A DNA stretch of 64,000 bases, taken from positions 21,938,501 to 22,002,500 of the forward strand of contig CM028899.1 of the NCBI GenBank assembly GCA_016801885.1, given 5' to 3'. Positions within the stretch are counted from its first letter, which is position 1. Each line of letters opens with the position of its first letter. This stretch comes from Toxotes chatareus. Taxonomy: Eukaryota > Chordata > Actinopteri > Toxotidae. Below are positions 35,731 to 47,010 of this stretch, one piece after another. The notes under the pieces are model-generated. The model worked only from the letters and a program-made list of their open reading frames with translations, made no database searches and had not been told where the DNA came from. The position numbers and the translations under genes are program-made.

Positions 35731-38234
35731 TGTGTTGGCAGTGCTCAGAGCCCAATGCTCAGTCACTACAGTTACATGAGTGAAATGGAAGAAAGTAGAT
35801 TTGAGGTGTAAAAATAGGCTTTGCGCCGTGGTAATGCATGTATAGCAAGAGTAAAACACGAACAGTCAACCTTGTTTAAAAGCCTTCCACCATTATCCCT
35901 CCCTTCCACCATTATACCTGATTGTGGACCCAAGATTTTGGATACCAGATAAGAGATGCACTTACACAATTAACTCTCTGGAAGCATCAACAATAACAGA
36001 ATACTGGACATAGACATAGTAAAGTTTTAAAGGTTAAAGTTACAGTAATAATCATGTAGCAGTTAAGATACACTGAGGGTCAAGCAATTAAAACACTGTG
36101 GTTATGGTTTATAAAAAGGTGAATGTCACGCACTCTTTCTTTCAAACTCACTACACAAAGGGCACACAACTTCCTGCACTGGCGCTTCATGTTGCCACTG
36201 GATGAAAACTGCATGGCGCAGAATCGTCTAATATAGACATGGTTCCTAAGAGACTGGGCTGGGACTCAAGTTTCTGGTCAAAAGAAAAACCCCCTCAGGG
36301 ACAGAACTTGTGTCTTTGAGTGGTTTGTTTTTGTTTCAGTTTTGGTTACATACAGAGGAAAATGACTTCTGATGAATGGGATTTACATACTGTATAGCAT
36401 TTCTGTCTCTTATCAGAAACCAAGCATGTGTAACATTCACATATACCTCCATATACTGAACTTAGGCTGCGATACACGTGACAGCTCCTGGCCTACAGAG
36501 ATTTGCATCTTTTGTTTATTTTTGCACTCAGAAAAAAACAAAACAGTTGAAATGAATCTGAAAAAAAGAAGAACACTGCGTCCCTAATCCTTGCTTTGTG
36601 TTGACCTTTTTGGGTTTTTGGGGGGGTTTTTTGGGGTTTTTTTTTAAAGTAAGATGTACAATATGACACATGTTTCTATAGATGTGGCAGTTTATCTGTG
36701 CAGTCTGATGCAGCATGACCAAGCATGGCATCTTAAGCAGGAATCCAGATGGAGGAGCTTTGCAGAGGACGGAGGAATCGGTTTCACACCTCAGCTGAGA
36801 AAACACAGAGGCATCGCTGAGAGCGATACACACCTGAGATGGTTTTGTGACAGCCCGAAGTATGGGATTATGCTGCTCAAAATAGATACAGCACAGATAA
36901 GACAGCAGGGATCTGCTGGGAATGTTATGATGTAATGATAGCTGTGTGACCCAGTAAGATGTGTCTTTCTTTCAGCTACCTGAAAAAGACAGTTTTACAG
37001 TTACAGAAACATTAAGATCAAAGTGCAAGAAGCTCTTTCCATGAAATCTCTACTGTCTGGATTATATTTGATCAACTCCTCTAGCCTGACTGTTTCAGTG
37101 GAGTAATCCAAGATTTCACAGGATCACAAAAGCACCTCAGACTTATAATCTACTTAATTTTAATATCTGCTGAATAGGATGAAATACAGATATTAAGTGT
37201 TCATATCATATTCACTCTGCACCAGCTGTGATCTTTGAAAGATGCCATTGAGTTAGATGTATAAAAACACAAAACAGAGCAGAAAGACTGAGGCTAAGAC
37301 GTGTAAAATATTCAGACCGCATGACTCCAGAGCAGCAGATTCCTTTCTACGTGCAGCTTTCTCTTCGCTGCTCGACCGGTCAGACTCCACTAACCTTGGC
37401 TTAGCTTACACTCCGTCTAACTGATGCTAATGCATCAATGTCATGATCTGACTTCGGAAGATGGGTTACTGCTGTTCTCAGCCTGGACCGAGTTCAGAAG
37501 CTGAATTCTGTCCTGATGAGCGTCCTTAAAATAAACTGCCTGAAGATGCACAATCCATAAATTTTTATTTCTCTTTAATGTCTCTGGAATAAGTACAGTT
37601 CATTTAAATTGATGAATTTGCTTTCATTCATTTATTTTGTAGGACATGACTTGGGGGGGAACACCAGATTGGTTGGAAGAATCATTAGCATTTGACCATA
37701 TATTCGTGAGTGAGGGTCCACGTATTTGCTTATTCTGTAGCTTTCTGCTGCATGTCATGATCTTAGTTAGCAGATGGAATTTGGTGGAGGTAACTCAGGT
37801 GTCATGATTCCTGTCTGTAGGGTGCACCAGGAGAAATCGTTGAAGTTGTTAAATGTTCTGTGGTATGAGCTGACTCTGTTTACCTGTTAGCCCTTAGTGC
37901 CCCTCGAATGTTCTGCACCTCCATCTCTTTTCACATGTGCCTAAAACCACCATATCAATCATCACTTCTGTAAAGCACTGAGGGGGGAAATCACCAAAAC
38001 TGATCTAAGATGAGACATTAACCCAACGGATTACTACAGTTAACAGTACCATACTGTTATTTAAAATGTGGCAGTAGCTCTGTGACAGACTGGCAACTTA
38101 CCAACAGTGTACACCAAACTAACCTGCACAGATTATTAATCAGGTTTTCTGGCTTCCCAGCTTTTGGGACACATTTTTTTTATGTTTACTATGGAGCTGT
38201 CTGTGATCACATGGATTGTATATTGGCTGTATAT
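35731..38234. other. Unassigned DNA
   Basis: No supported feature was seen. It includes T/G-rich simple sequence near 36600-36650. A fragment near 38085-38140 (TGTGACAGACTGGCAACTTA) may be a small piece of the dispersed repeat described at 17225. Confidence 0.4.
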
Positions 38235-39044
38235 TCAGCAGGGTTACATTGATTCCATAAGATGTTGGAAACCTTCCTTTAAGATTCTACTCCATGTTGA
38301 CATGATTCATCACATCATTTCTGTGATGAATCATGTCATTCTGATTTGCCAGCTGCACATTCAACCTGCCAATGTCCTGTTCTACCACATCCCAAGGGTT
38401 TTCTACTGGATTCAGGTCTGGAGACTGGGGGAAGACACTGGAGTTCACTGGACTCACTGTAATGTTCGTGAAACCAGTTTGAGATGACTGTTTGTTTGTG
38501 ACATGGAGCATTATCCTGCTGGTAAACTGTGGCCATAAAGGGATGAACATGGTCAACAACAATATTCAGATGGGTTCATCTGTGTTTTTCCAGTCTTCAA
38601 CTCTCCAGTTTTGGTGAGTCTGTGTCCACTGTGGCCTCAGATCTCTCTTCTTGGCTGACACTAGCTGAACCTGACATGGCTGTCTGCTGTTGAAGCCCAT
38701 CCACCTCCAGGTTTCTGAGTTGGCGTAGCCTTACTGTCAGCTCCCACCAGTCTGTCCATTCTCTTCTGACCTCTCTCATCAACAAGGTGTTTCTGTCCTC
38801 AGAGCTGCTGCTTTACTGGATGTTTTTCTTTTTTTTTTTTTTGTTTCTGACTCCATTCTGAGTTAAACTATGAGCCTGTTGTGTGTGAAAGTCCCAGGAG
38901 ATCAGCAGTTTCAGAAACATTTAAACCAGCCCATCAGGCACCAATAATCATGCCATGGTCAAAGTCACTGAGACCACATTCTGATGTTTGATGTGAACAA
39001 TAACTGAAGCTCTTGACCTGTATCTGCAAGATTTTATACATGTA
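38235..39044 (-). mobile_element. Tc1-like transposon, decayed
   Basis: The minus-strand translation gives a Tc1 transposase in pieces. The N-terminal helix-turn-helix reads LSDFDHGMIIGA and VSETADLLGLSHTT. The catalytic DDE part is represented by YQQDNAPCHKQTVISNWFHE (carrying the second Asp) and, one frame over, FPQSPDLNPVENPWDVVEQD (carrying the final acidic residue). The central part with the first Asp is deleted near 38575. Stops and frameshifts are frequent, so the enzyme is dead. The match breaks off at about 39044 in the 5' UTR, and the expected outer end appears at about 40208. The 13-bp palindrome at 38301-38335 lies inside the C-terminal region. Confidence 0.88.
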
Positions 39045-40207
39045 TTTCTATCAAACTTTAGAATGCTTTAAACATGTAGAGCAGTCAGATCTACAGTATA
39101 AACAACAAACCTTTGAACTTGTTTGAGAAGTATACGCTGTGATTCAAAGGGGTTTTCAATATTCACAGAGAAACAGCAGGAGCCATGAGCAGGGATTTTT
39201 AAATGTATGTGCTGCATGTTGCACTGCAAGCTACAAAGATGTGTCTGCCAGGCACAGAGTCGTATGTGAAATCAGATTGAAGAAATGGGTGGATTCTCCC
39301 TGTCGATCTCATCCGTACAACTCTTCTATTCCCTTTAAACTACAATGCTTCCAAGGACGCAGCTGAGGGAAGCCCCATTCTAAAGTAAGCTCACCCAAGA
39401 AGTTTTTTATTTGCAGAATAGACTTGTGTAAAACCAGATCCCAGAAGCTGCGGTGATCGTTAGACTCCACCATACCAAAGTCTTGGACCGTAAATTTAGG
39501 CTGTGGGTGGAGCTAGAAGATAATCGATAGGGTCCATTCTCTTCAGAAGAGTGTCATCAGTAAATTTACTGGCAGCCTACTTATCAAACTCCTAGATGAC
39601 TTGTGTGCAAACCTTTTGATGGTGACATTAAGATATGAGAGATAAGTCACCAAAACATTAAGGTTTATCCTCAGGAGACTACAAATATTCACTTCCAACT
39701 TCTTTTTTAGCCAAACAGTGGAGGTTGGATGGTGGGGTGGATGGAGGTTGCTAGGGGTTCTAAAGTCATTAAGGCCTTGTCTCTCTACAAAGTGGGACAG
39801 CAAAGTCCATGGTTCTTTGCAAAATATCCGCTCCTTAGAATATTGATCTTTATGGTCAACAGCTGATTAAAACTGCTGGTCACGCAGTCTGGGAGCCAGT
39901 CATCAGCTAGAACACTGGCATAACTGCAGCGAACAAGGTCTGGTGTACAGACACACATCCCACCAGAGACTGCTAAAAAAAATTACAGCGGTGATACTCT
40001 GGTAACGTTAACTTGGCATAGCATGACGCAGCTAAGCACAGGACTGTCTAACTTTGTGGATGATTTATATTTATTTGGTTGAGTTTATTCACCAAACTTT
40101 GTTGTGACTGGATGGTCATGCTACAAAGGTGATGTAAGTATGTTTCACACACACATAGGACTGGACGCGCATCCAGTAGCTACCATGTCTTGCACATAAC
40201 TACCTAA
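39045..40207. other. 1.16-kb segment separating two parts of a Tc1 element
   Basis: It contains no motif I recognise. Its two edges coincide with the point where the Tc1 5' region stops and resumes, so it may be an insertion. No clear target-site duplication was seen. Confidence 0.4.
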
Positions 40208-40305
40208 CCTCTCTCAACACACTGCTGCCACATGATGCTGATTGGATAATTGCAAAAATAAGCAAGTGCATTGGTGGTTTTAATAAAGTGCTCGTTGAGC
40301 ACAAT
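40208..40305 (-). mobile_element. Tc1-like 5' end/terminal repeat fragment
   Basis: It reads CTGCCACATGATGCTGATTG, GATAATTGCAAAAATAAGCA and TTTTAATAAAGTGCTCGTTG, the outer UTR and terminus that this fish Tc1 group normally carries. It is the part missing from the copy at 38235-39044 and has the same orientation, so it is either the same element split by an insertion or a separate solo end. Confidence 0.6.
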
Positions 40306-41798
40306 GACAGTACCACACTGCTATCAGAGCTCATAATGAAACCTAGGTTCATGAGTATCTTCTTAAGAATCAATCCAAAAGGGCTCAGATCATAACTTCA
40401 TTAATTCCATTCAGGTTTCTTAAGATTTTTTTTATTTTTTTTATCAAAGTCCATGCCTGCATGCATGTTGCTGTATTCCTGAGGACAGCTGCCAATGACG
40501 GTGGATTCTGAGCTGGCGCCGTCATTATAAATAATCTCAAAATTGCCCCACACCTGTCAACCACCGTAGCGGATTCACAACTTCCCCTGGGGGGGTAATG
40601 ATAACCTTGGAAACTGATAAATGTGCACAGTGTAATCAGGTCCGCCAGCTCACCCAGGCTGGTCTATTCTGGGAGGTGCAAAGGAGTCTAGAAGGGAGGG
40701 GGATGGGGGGGTGGGCTTGACAGAGCTCAGGTGGATAAATAAAGAGAGGATCCTCTATAACCTTGTCTAGCCCTCCACCCAGCTCCTCTCACTATTAAGA
40801 CATCCAGGCAGACAGGATGGATTTTTTAAAGGCTGAGATACAGTGTGAGCCGGTCGGCCTTCAGAATATTGTTCCTGTCAGGGCGGAAAATCCTCTGAAA
40901 CAGCATTAGAACAGCTAGAGCAGCACTAAAACTCTAAAGTGAAGCCCATAATAATGAGATTCTCTCAGGTGGGTCAGCAGGTTTCAGAGGAGACGTAACT
41001 TCGGCTATTATTGTTTGATTTTTTTCTTTTACTTTCAAGTAAAGATGTTCAATGTACAACTGTTTTAAACAGAGAAAGGCAAACCCCCCAGAATAAACAA
41101 ATTGAAGTATTTGGAGGAGAAAATGAAGGCACTGGATAAAAATAATTACCTGTCTGTTGTAAACACTCATCACAGTTTCCAGACTTGCTTCCTGGTCCAA
41201 CTTTAATCCACTGTAGTTACTGTAGATGTGCATAAACAGTGCAGTGAAGGACTGTTAGTCACATTTTGAGTGTGTTCACATTCATTTTCACCTACAAACA
41301 GTTCAGATAATCTGTATAAACTCTTGGCATCTGTTTTGGTGACTACAGTGTTATATTAATACTGATAGAAAACAGAATCATTCTTTCTTGCACGGAGTTG
41401 ATGAATTAACTTTCCTATCTTTGCCCACCTCCATGTTTCCGTCTTGCATGTCTCCTGTGCTTGGTTTTCTTGTGACAGAGCTATGATTGCAACATTAGCT
41501 GCATTCCCACACAATCATGACGCCGATAAAAATAAAACACACAAGAAAGCAGAGTTAGAGATGAGTAATTATCTCTGTGCTTATGAGCTGCTTGTTAGAA
41601 ATGAATGGCATGATGAAAAAAGGTGAAAGAATAGCCTATTGTATTCATTCTTTGATCATCCCCCAGTGCTTTTTATGCTTCCTGCATTGCAACTTTGGTC
41701 TGTTTCTCCCAGCAGTATCTATACTACTCCCTCTCAGTGCTGGGCTTATGTCCACTTTTAACCCCTCTCCATTTTCTATCTTCATGTCTCTTCCTCAG
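40306..41798. other. Unassigned, probably intronic
   Basis: No recognisable feature was found. The final bases (TATCTTCATGTCTCTTCCTCAG) are a convincing pyrimidine tract and acceptor for the exon at 41799. Confidence 0.45.
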
Positions 41799-41932
41799 TG
41801 TCATTAGAGAAGCTGCAGACTGAAGCAGTGGTCCGGCCTTCACTGAGGTTTAACTCCTCTAATCTGCAGCTGGAATCTGAGGATCAGATGGACGTACAGC
41901 AGCTTATCTCATGGCTCAAGTTCCACTTTCCT
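41799..41932 (+). CDS. Candidate host exon 3 of 3 (unidentified protein)
   Basis: A 134-nt block with the best splice context in the window: a long pyrimidine tract ending CTCTTCCTCAG and a consensus donor GTGAGT. After two leftover bases it reads 44 codons without a stop: SLEKLQTEAVVRPSLRFNSS, then NLQLESEDQMDVQQLISWLK, then FHFP. It ends in phase 0. The balanced composition and lack of repeat similarity argue for a host protein. Its starting phase (one base carried over) means it cannot join directly to the exon ending at 19023; at least one exon between them is unseen, or it belongs to a different gene. I do not recognise the protein. Confidence 0.6.
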
Positions 41933-41952
41933 GTGAGTCATAGTATGTGTAA

Positions 41953-41979
41953 GTGTGTGTGTGTGTGTGTGTGTGTGTG
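41953..41979. repeat. (GT)n microsatellite just inside the intron
   Basis: A GT run begins about 20 bp after the donor of the exon ending at 41932. Confidence 0.95.
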
Positions 41980-42107
41980 GCAATGATAGACAGCTTGCAG
42001 GTTTGGGATGTGTGTGGGGTTGGTGGGTGGTGAGTGTGAATTGCTTTTATCTGCTGCATGTTGTTAGTCCAGCTTTCCTCTGCACAGCACATCACGTCTA
42101 CCTGCTT

Positions 42108-42360
42108 TAAAGTCGAGTCAAGTCAGTTTTACTTGAAATGCACCAAATCCAAACATAAGGTATCTCAGGCCACTTTTCATACAGAGCAGGTTGAGGCCGT
42201 ACTCTTTATAATATTATAATATGAGACTAATAATAGGACAAATAATAATAGTTAATGAGACTAATAATGGGGCAGTAGGTGGTCCACAGCAGCGGATCCA
42301 GACTCTACAGCTCTGAGGGCAGATAATTCTGCACGGAGCACCAGCAAAGGAGAAGAGAGG
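42108..42360. repeat. LINE/SINE-tail-like dispersed repeat
   Basis: It begins GTCGAGTCAAGTCAGTTTTA and continues with AGGTATCTCAGGCCACTTTT. This resembles a common fish repeat that starts with reiterated TCAAG units and an 'ATCTCAAGGCACTTT' phrase. The class is not determined. Confidence 0.45.
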
Positions 42361-42519
42361 AGAGAAAGAACAAAACTACGGGAAAAGGGAAGAAGTTGAG
42401 TTAGTAACATGTATTAATGGGATATGAGTGAGAACAGGTGGAGAGGGAGAGGAGGAGAGAGGAGCTCAGTGCATTGTGGGGAGTCCCCCAGCAGTAGAGT
42501 CAACACATGTGCAATAACT

Positions 42520-42868
42520 CATGTGCAGTAATTTATTCTTCCACCTCTTAGAGTGCAATGTTGGTTTGCAATGTTTGTATATACTTTATATATTTTAATT
42601 TTTATTTTAGTACTAAGATTATTCAAGAGTTTATTTTACTTTTATATTTTATTTCATTTACATTCCATTTTTTATACCAGCACCTTAGTTAGTTACTTTA
42701 GTAACTAACTTAACTTAGTTAGTTACTTTTTACTTCTTACTTTGTACTGCTGCTCTACTGTGTTTTTTTTTTTGGTGTTGTACTGCTGCTGGTACCCAAA
42801 TTTCCCCAAGGGACCTCCCAAAGGGATTAATAAAGTATATTCTATTCTATTCTATTCTATTCTATTCA
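42520..42868 (+). repeat. LINE 3' UTR ending in (TATTC)n
   Basis: An AT-rich stretch with GTACTGCTGCT repeated, then CCCAAATTTCCCCAAGGGA and AAAGGGATTAATAAAGTATA, ends in a pure (TATTC)n run at 42838-42868. This is the usual 3' end layout of a teleost LINE of the type seen at 481-515. No ORF2 remnant is attached on the 5' side. Confidence 0.55.
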
Positions 42869-45019
42869 TATACTATATTTAATTTAGAAAACACCACATC
42901 AGGAATCTTATTCATTTTATTATTTTTTTCTTTTTTTAATGAGGAGGCAACTCTGTGTTAGCTTTTGAAAAAGAGTAAAGAGACTAAAGGCCTGGTTTTA
43001 ACCACCCAGTGAGTGCAATGACAAGTGCTATGCGGTGGGTTTTACAGTGCACAGTGTGCAGTGTGGGTGTCTCCAGGCACCTGATATTTTGGTTCATGTA
43101 GGTGAAGCAGAACAAAGTGCAAAAAGGACTGGGTGAAGGTGAACATAGATCAGAGGGGGGGGTTGTGATTAATAGATACACTCTCAGCCCAGCAGATATC
43201 ACAGTGAATCACAGCTCAGATGGATGGAAAGATGCTTCTTCAGGAATGTTGGCTAATTGGTGCAGAACTTCCTCATGTGAACATACAGCACCGCAAATCT
43301 GAACAATTTATTTGTTGTAACAGCAGGGGTGAATCATTAATGAGACTGAAGACTCATCTGAATACCCCAAGTTACACCTGTTTGTCAGACTGGTGTAATT
43401 AAATCTTGTGTTGCACACGGGTGCTCTCCTGTCAGGTTTAGTGGCGTCAGCCCCTTTGGGTTTCGTCTTGCGTGTTATTTTACTCATGTTGCGGTGACCG
43501 TGGTTGGAGCATGTATCCATGCCTCAGGGTGAGCTGCCATTTTCTAATTGCTTTCCCTCACAACTGGGCTTTGGTGTTTAATTTCCCACTGCTAATAACT
43601 GCAACAAGACTAAGGTTCAGCTCAGGTAGGTAGATTATGGCTCGGCAGTCACCTACATGGACACACTGCTCTGCTGTGTTGGCCTCGGTCGTTGTTTGAC
43701 CCGGTTTAGTCATCACTGTTCATTACACTGATTTGTGCACATACTTCGGGTCAGTGTGTCAAGTAAACAATCAGCAACCAGATTAACGTTTGAGTAGCAA
43801 AAAGAGCTATGTATGTTACAGTCAGAACATGACAAACAGAAACTAAATTCTGATTGCATTCATAAACCTGAGGGGGGTGCTAGGTTATTCATGAATTCAT
43901 ACAGTCCTCACATGGAATACATTTGACACTGCTGACAGGATTTTGATGAAACTGTGCAGGGGGGTTTGATGCATCTCACCAATACATCCTGACATGTTCA
44001 AAATTACACAGAAGTCTTTCAGCTGCAGTCAAAACAAAGTGTCATCTCTGTTACAGATTGGCCCAGAGAGGGGCTGCATCATTTGTGAGGGGACAACGTG
44101 TTTTTTGTTGCCTTGTTTCATGTGGCACTAATCAGATGCAAGCTTTATTTCCCTAAAGACAGCAAATGCTAGTATATTATTAAATTGGAAAAGGAGTTGG
44201 CTATTGAAACAAGGTGTCAGAAGACAGAACAAGCCAAGCTGGAGATTTAGCAGTGTAGGCTTGGGTTGATTAAGGAATGTAAGCTTTCACTAAGTTTCCA
44301 ATAAGTCTGCAAACAATTTTTATGTACTAGGAAATTTTTCAGGAAATTCTTAAAAAAGATCCAGACTCCTTTTTTTTTTTTTCTTGTTTAAGTGTGTGGC
44401 CAACGATCATAGTTGGCCAGATTTGGCACGCACATTGATGATCGGGTGTGTGTTGACAGAGCTCAGGAAACCTACTTTAGAGGGCACAATAGCCCACATT
44501 AAAGAAAAATATTCATTTTTGACGTCGGGTTTTTCTGCGTTGATATCCCTCAAAAATATGGTAGCACATCATTTGACTGATCCGTCCCTGAAGGGCACAC
44601 TGGAGCACTTCAATCAAATATTAATATAGTCTCATAAGAACAGGAAAGAGGGTTTACCCTGTCTAAGTATCAAAGTACTAAACGAGAGCACAGGGTTTAC
44701 TCTGAAACCTGGTTTTGCTGACGGTGTGAGGTCAGCCAGCCGCATTGCCGGATAAGCTGGAGAACTAGCTAACGAAAAAAACAAACAAACAAACAAACAG
44801 CGGTATGATCACCATGCTAAGTGTTATATTTTCAAGTCTGGAGACCGAGTGTGTCCATTGCTCACTGTTGTTAGTTTATCTTTTCAGGTGAAATTCACAT
44901 TGTTAAGACAAATTCCAGAGCAGAACCACATCATATCAGCATCGAAGCACAGAAAAATAGCTCAGTTTTGCCATGTCAGTGTCAAGCTAAGCTGCCGATT
45001 CTGCCGAAGCTGACAAGCC
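42869..45019. other. Unassigned DNA
   Basis: An (AAAC)n tract lies at 44774-44800. An 81-codon plus-strand frame at 44384-44629 is protein-like (ends TLEHFNQILI) but has no recognised domain. Otherwise nothing. Confidence 0.4.
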
Positions 45020-45190
45020 CTTTAGAGTCAAGTCAAGTCAAGTAGGTTTTTTATTGTCATATACACAGTACATAGTGAGACGAGACAATGTTTCACCGGG
45101 AGCGATTGGTGATACACACAACTGTTACAACACAGTATGGACAAGACAAATACGTAATAGTGCCTACATACACTATTTTAGAGTGCAGGA
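45020..45190. repeat. LINE-tail-like dispersed repeat with (TCAAG)n
   Basis: It begins AGTCAAGTCAAGTCAAGTAG and continues TTTTTTATTGTCATATACAC, CAGTACATAGTGAGACGAGA and CAATGTTTCACC. This layout resembles the terminal part of a fish LINE in reverse orientation. The class is uncertain. Confidence 0.5.
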
Positions 45191-45217
45191 AGATGGGTTA
45201 CTTACAACTGATCAATG

Positions 45218-45252
45218 GTTTCATGGTCATTTACATCAAATGACCATGAAAC
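45218..45252. repeat. Perfect 15-bp inverted repeat, 5-nt loop
   Basis: GTTTCATGGTCATTT at 45218-45232 and its exact reverse complement at 45238-45252, separated by ACATC. Confidence 0.93.
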
Positions 45253-45644
45253 AAATCATCATTGCCGGACCCTGCTGGGCTTCACAGGGTCAAACTTTTT
45301 TTTTTTCTCTTTAAAAGGTTTGACAATTCACCACATTTGTGCTCAGATCCCTGTAAGGTAAATGGTGTCCCGAAGCAAGACTGCTTTCAACTTCCCAGAA
45401 CATAAGATTACAAAGATCAGGTGGGGTCTGAAAAAACTTTGTTAGTGAATTTGATCTCCTAAAAGGATTTTGACAGATCCCCCTGTCTCGACATGCCTGT
45501 GAGATAGCTGCTTTTGTAACACCAACAGCTTTCCATTCCTATACTGTGATAAAAGACAGTACAACAATATGTCATTCCAACCGCTCAGGAAAAGCTAACA
45601 TGCTTTCTCTGCCTTGTCAGACATCATGGGACGATTTGAAGAAA

Positions 45645-45815
45645 CTTCTCAATTTTCCTTGGTCAGGGACAGTCAAAAGGTCCCCCTGTCTGTCAAACCA
45701 GCTTTTGAATAAGTTAAAACACTGCACTCTTGTCCCATGTTTTGACTGGTCGTTTAAACTTAATGTGAATGCCAACCATGTAGGTGCAGGGGCTTCTTTG
45801 TGGTTCTCCACTTGC
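45645..45815 (+). pseudogene. Ty3/gypsy RT-RNase H junction remnant
   Basis: A short plus-strand stretch reads LLNKLKHCTLVPCFDWSFKL then NVNANHVGAGASL. This matches the conserved start of gypsy RNase H (usual wording: LVxPDxxxPFKLxVDASxxGxGAVL), with Asn replacing the catalytic Asp of the DAS motif. Only about 55 residues are recognisable; neither the RT palm nor the integrase could be seen nearby. It is a relic from an element different from, or rearranged relative to, the one at 53-57 kb. Confidence 0.5.
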
Positions 45816-45894
45816 CTCTTCCAGCTTCTTAATCCGCTTCCTAGATGCACCTCTTGCTGAGGTGGGAACTGACTCAAAGGATGCTGGACCACTG

Positions 45895-45925
45895 GTGCAG
45901 GCCACTAGTTATTAGTGGCCTGCAC
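45895..45925. repeat. Perfect 13-bp inverted repeat, 5-nt loop
   Basis: GTGCAGGCCACTA at 45895-45907 pairs exactly with TAGTGGCCTGCAC at 45913-45925. Confidence 0.93.
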
Positions 45926-46963
45926 TATTTTAGACCATGATGCTTGTCTGATAAGAAACCATCTGGTAATGTATATAGTTCTGGGGACTGATGCTGACTA
46001 CTTGAGCCACTTGTGTCTATGCCCTCTACGCTAGTGTGGGCGGCCACTGTTGCTGATGGGTGGATTTCCTCTTCACAAGCTGAGCAGTGGATTACCTCAG
46101 CTTGACAAAAAGGCAAACTTTTTCACAATTGTTTCCAGTGCTTCAGTGAGAGCTGCTGCACATTCTAGCCAAAGAGGCCTGAGTTGGAAGGCCCAACCAC
46201 TTTTTAATGTTGTTGGCAATGGTATCTATCTTGTTGGCAGCTGACAAAAGGATTTCACACACCTTCAGTGGCCACATCACATGCTGTTATAGTGTGAGCT
46301 GGTAGCACCACACTATTTTTTTTTTTTTTTACTTCCTGGGGAGCTGGCTCCAATCAGTTCTTGTTGCCAGACCATCTTCAAGCTGTTTCCTCTGTGCTGG
46401 GTGCCAAAATACCACACAGAAGGGCGAAGAGAATTTCAAGATCAGGGAAATACCAAATTGTCAGATCACCGCTTGTGCTAGTAGGTGTACTTAGAGAAAA
46501 TTTGGGGATTAGAGGCTCCTGTAGTGTAGGGTTGCAGGAGTAAAAGTTAATTTTTTGCACAAATGATATTTGGCAACTCATAGTTGAAGCTTGTCCAGGG
46601 ATGGATGTTAACTTTGAATCATCAATACAAAATAGTGTGTCACATAATATCTGGCTCTTTGATAACAAGTCAGAGGTGCAAGACTCTGTATATATAAATA
46701 TACAGAGAACAATCAACCAGTAGCATCGTTACATGAATCATTGACTCCCTTTGCTTTAAGTTCTGTTGCTTGCACAACTAATGATGGGTAAAATATATAC
46801 AATATATATTACCTTTTTTGTTCCTGGCATAAAATTTAAATGTAGAAGACACAAATTCAGTCATCATTTTGAAAAGGGCACAAGGGGACGACTACATTTA
46901 AGTCACCTAACAACACCATTCTTATGACTGAAATCACTTGTATGCATTGCGCCTTAGCCTAAT

Positions 46964-47010
<47 letters not shown>

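Noticed and set aside
38301..38335. 13-bp perfect palindrome
   Set aside because: Lies inside the decayed C-terminal part of the Tc1 transposase and is most likely a mutation by-product, not a separate element.
44384..44629. 81-codon plus-strand frame after a pyrimidine tract
   Set aside because: No donor, no family motif; left as unassigned.
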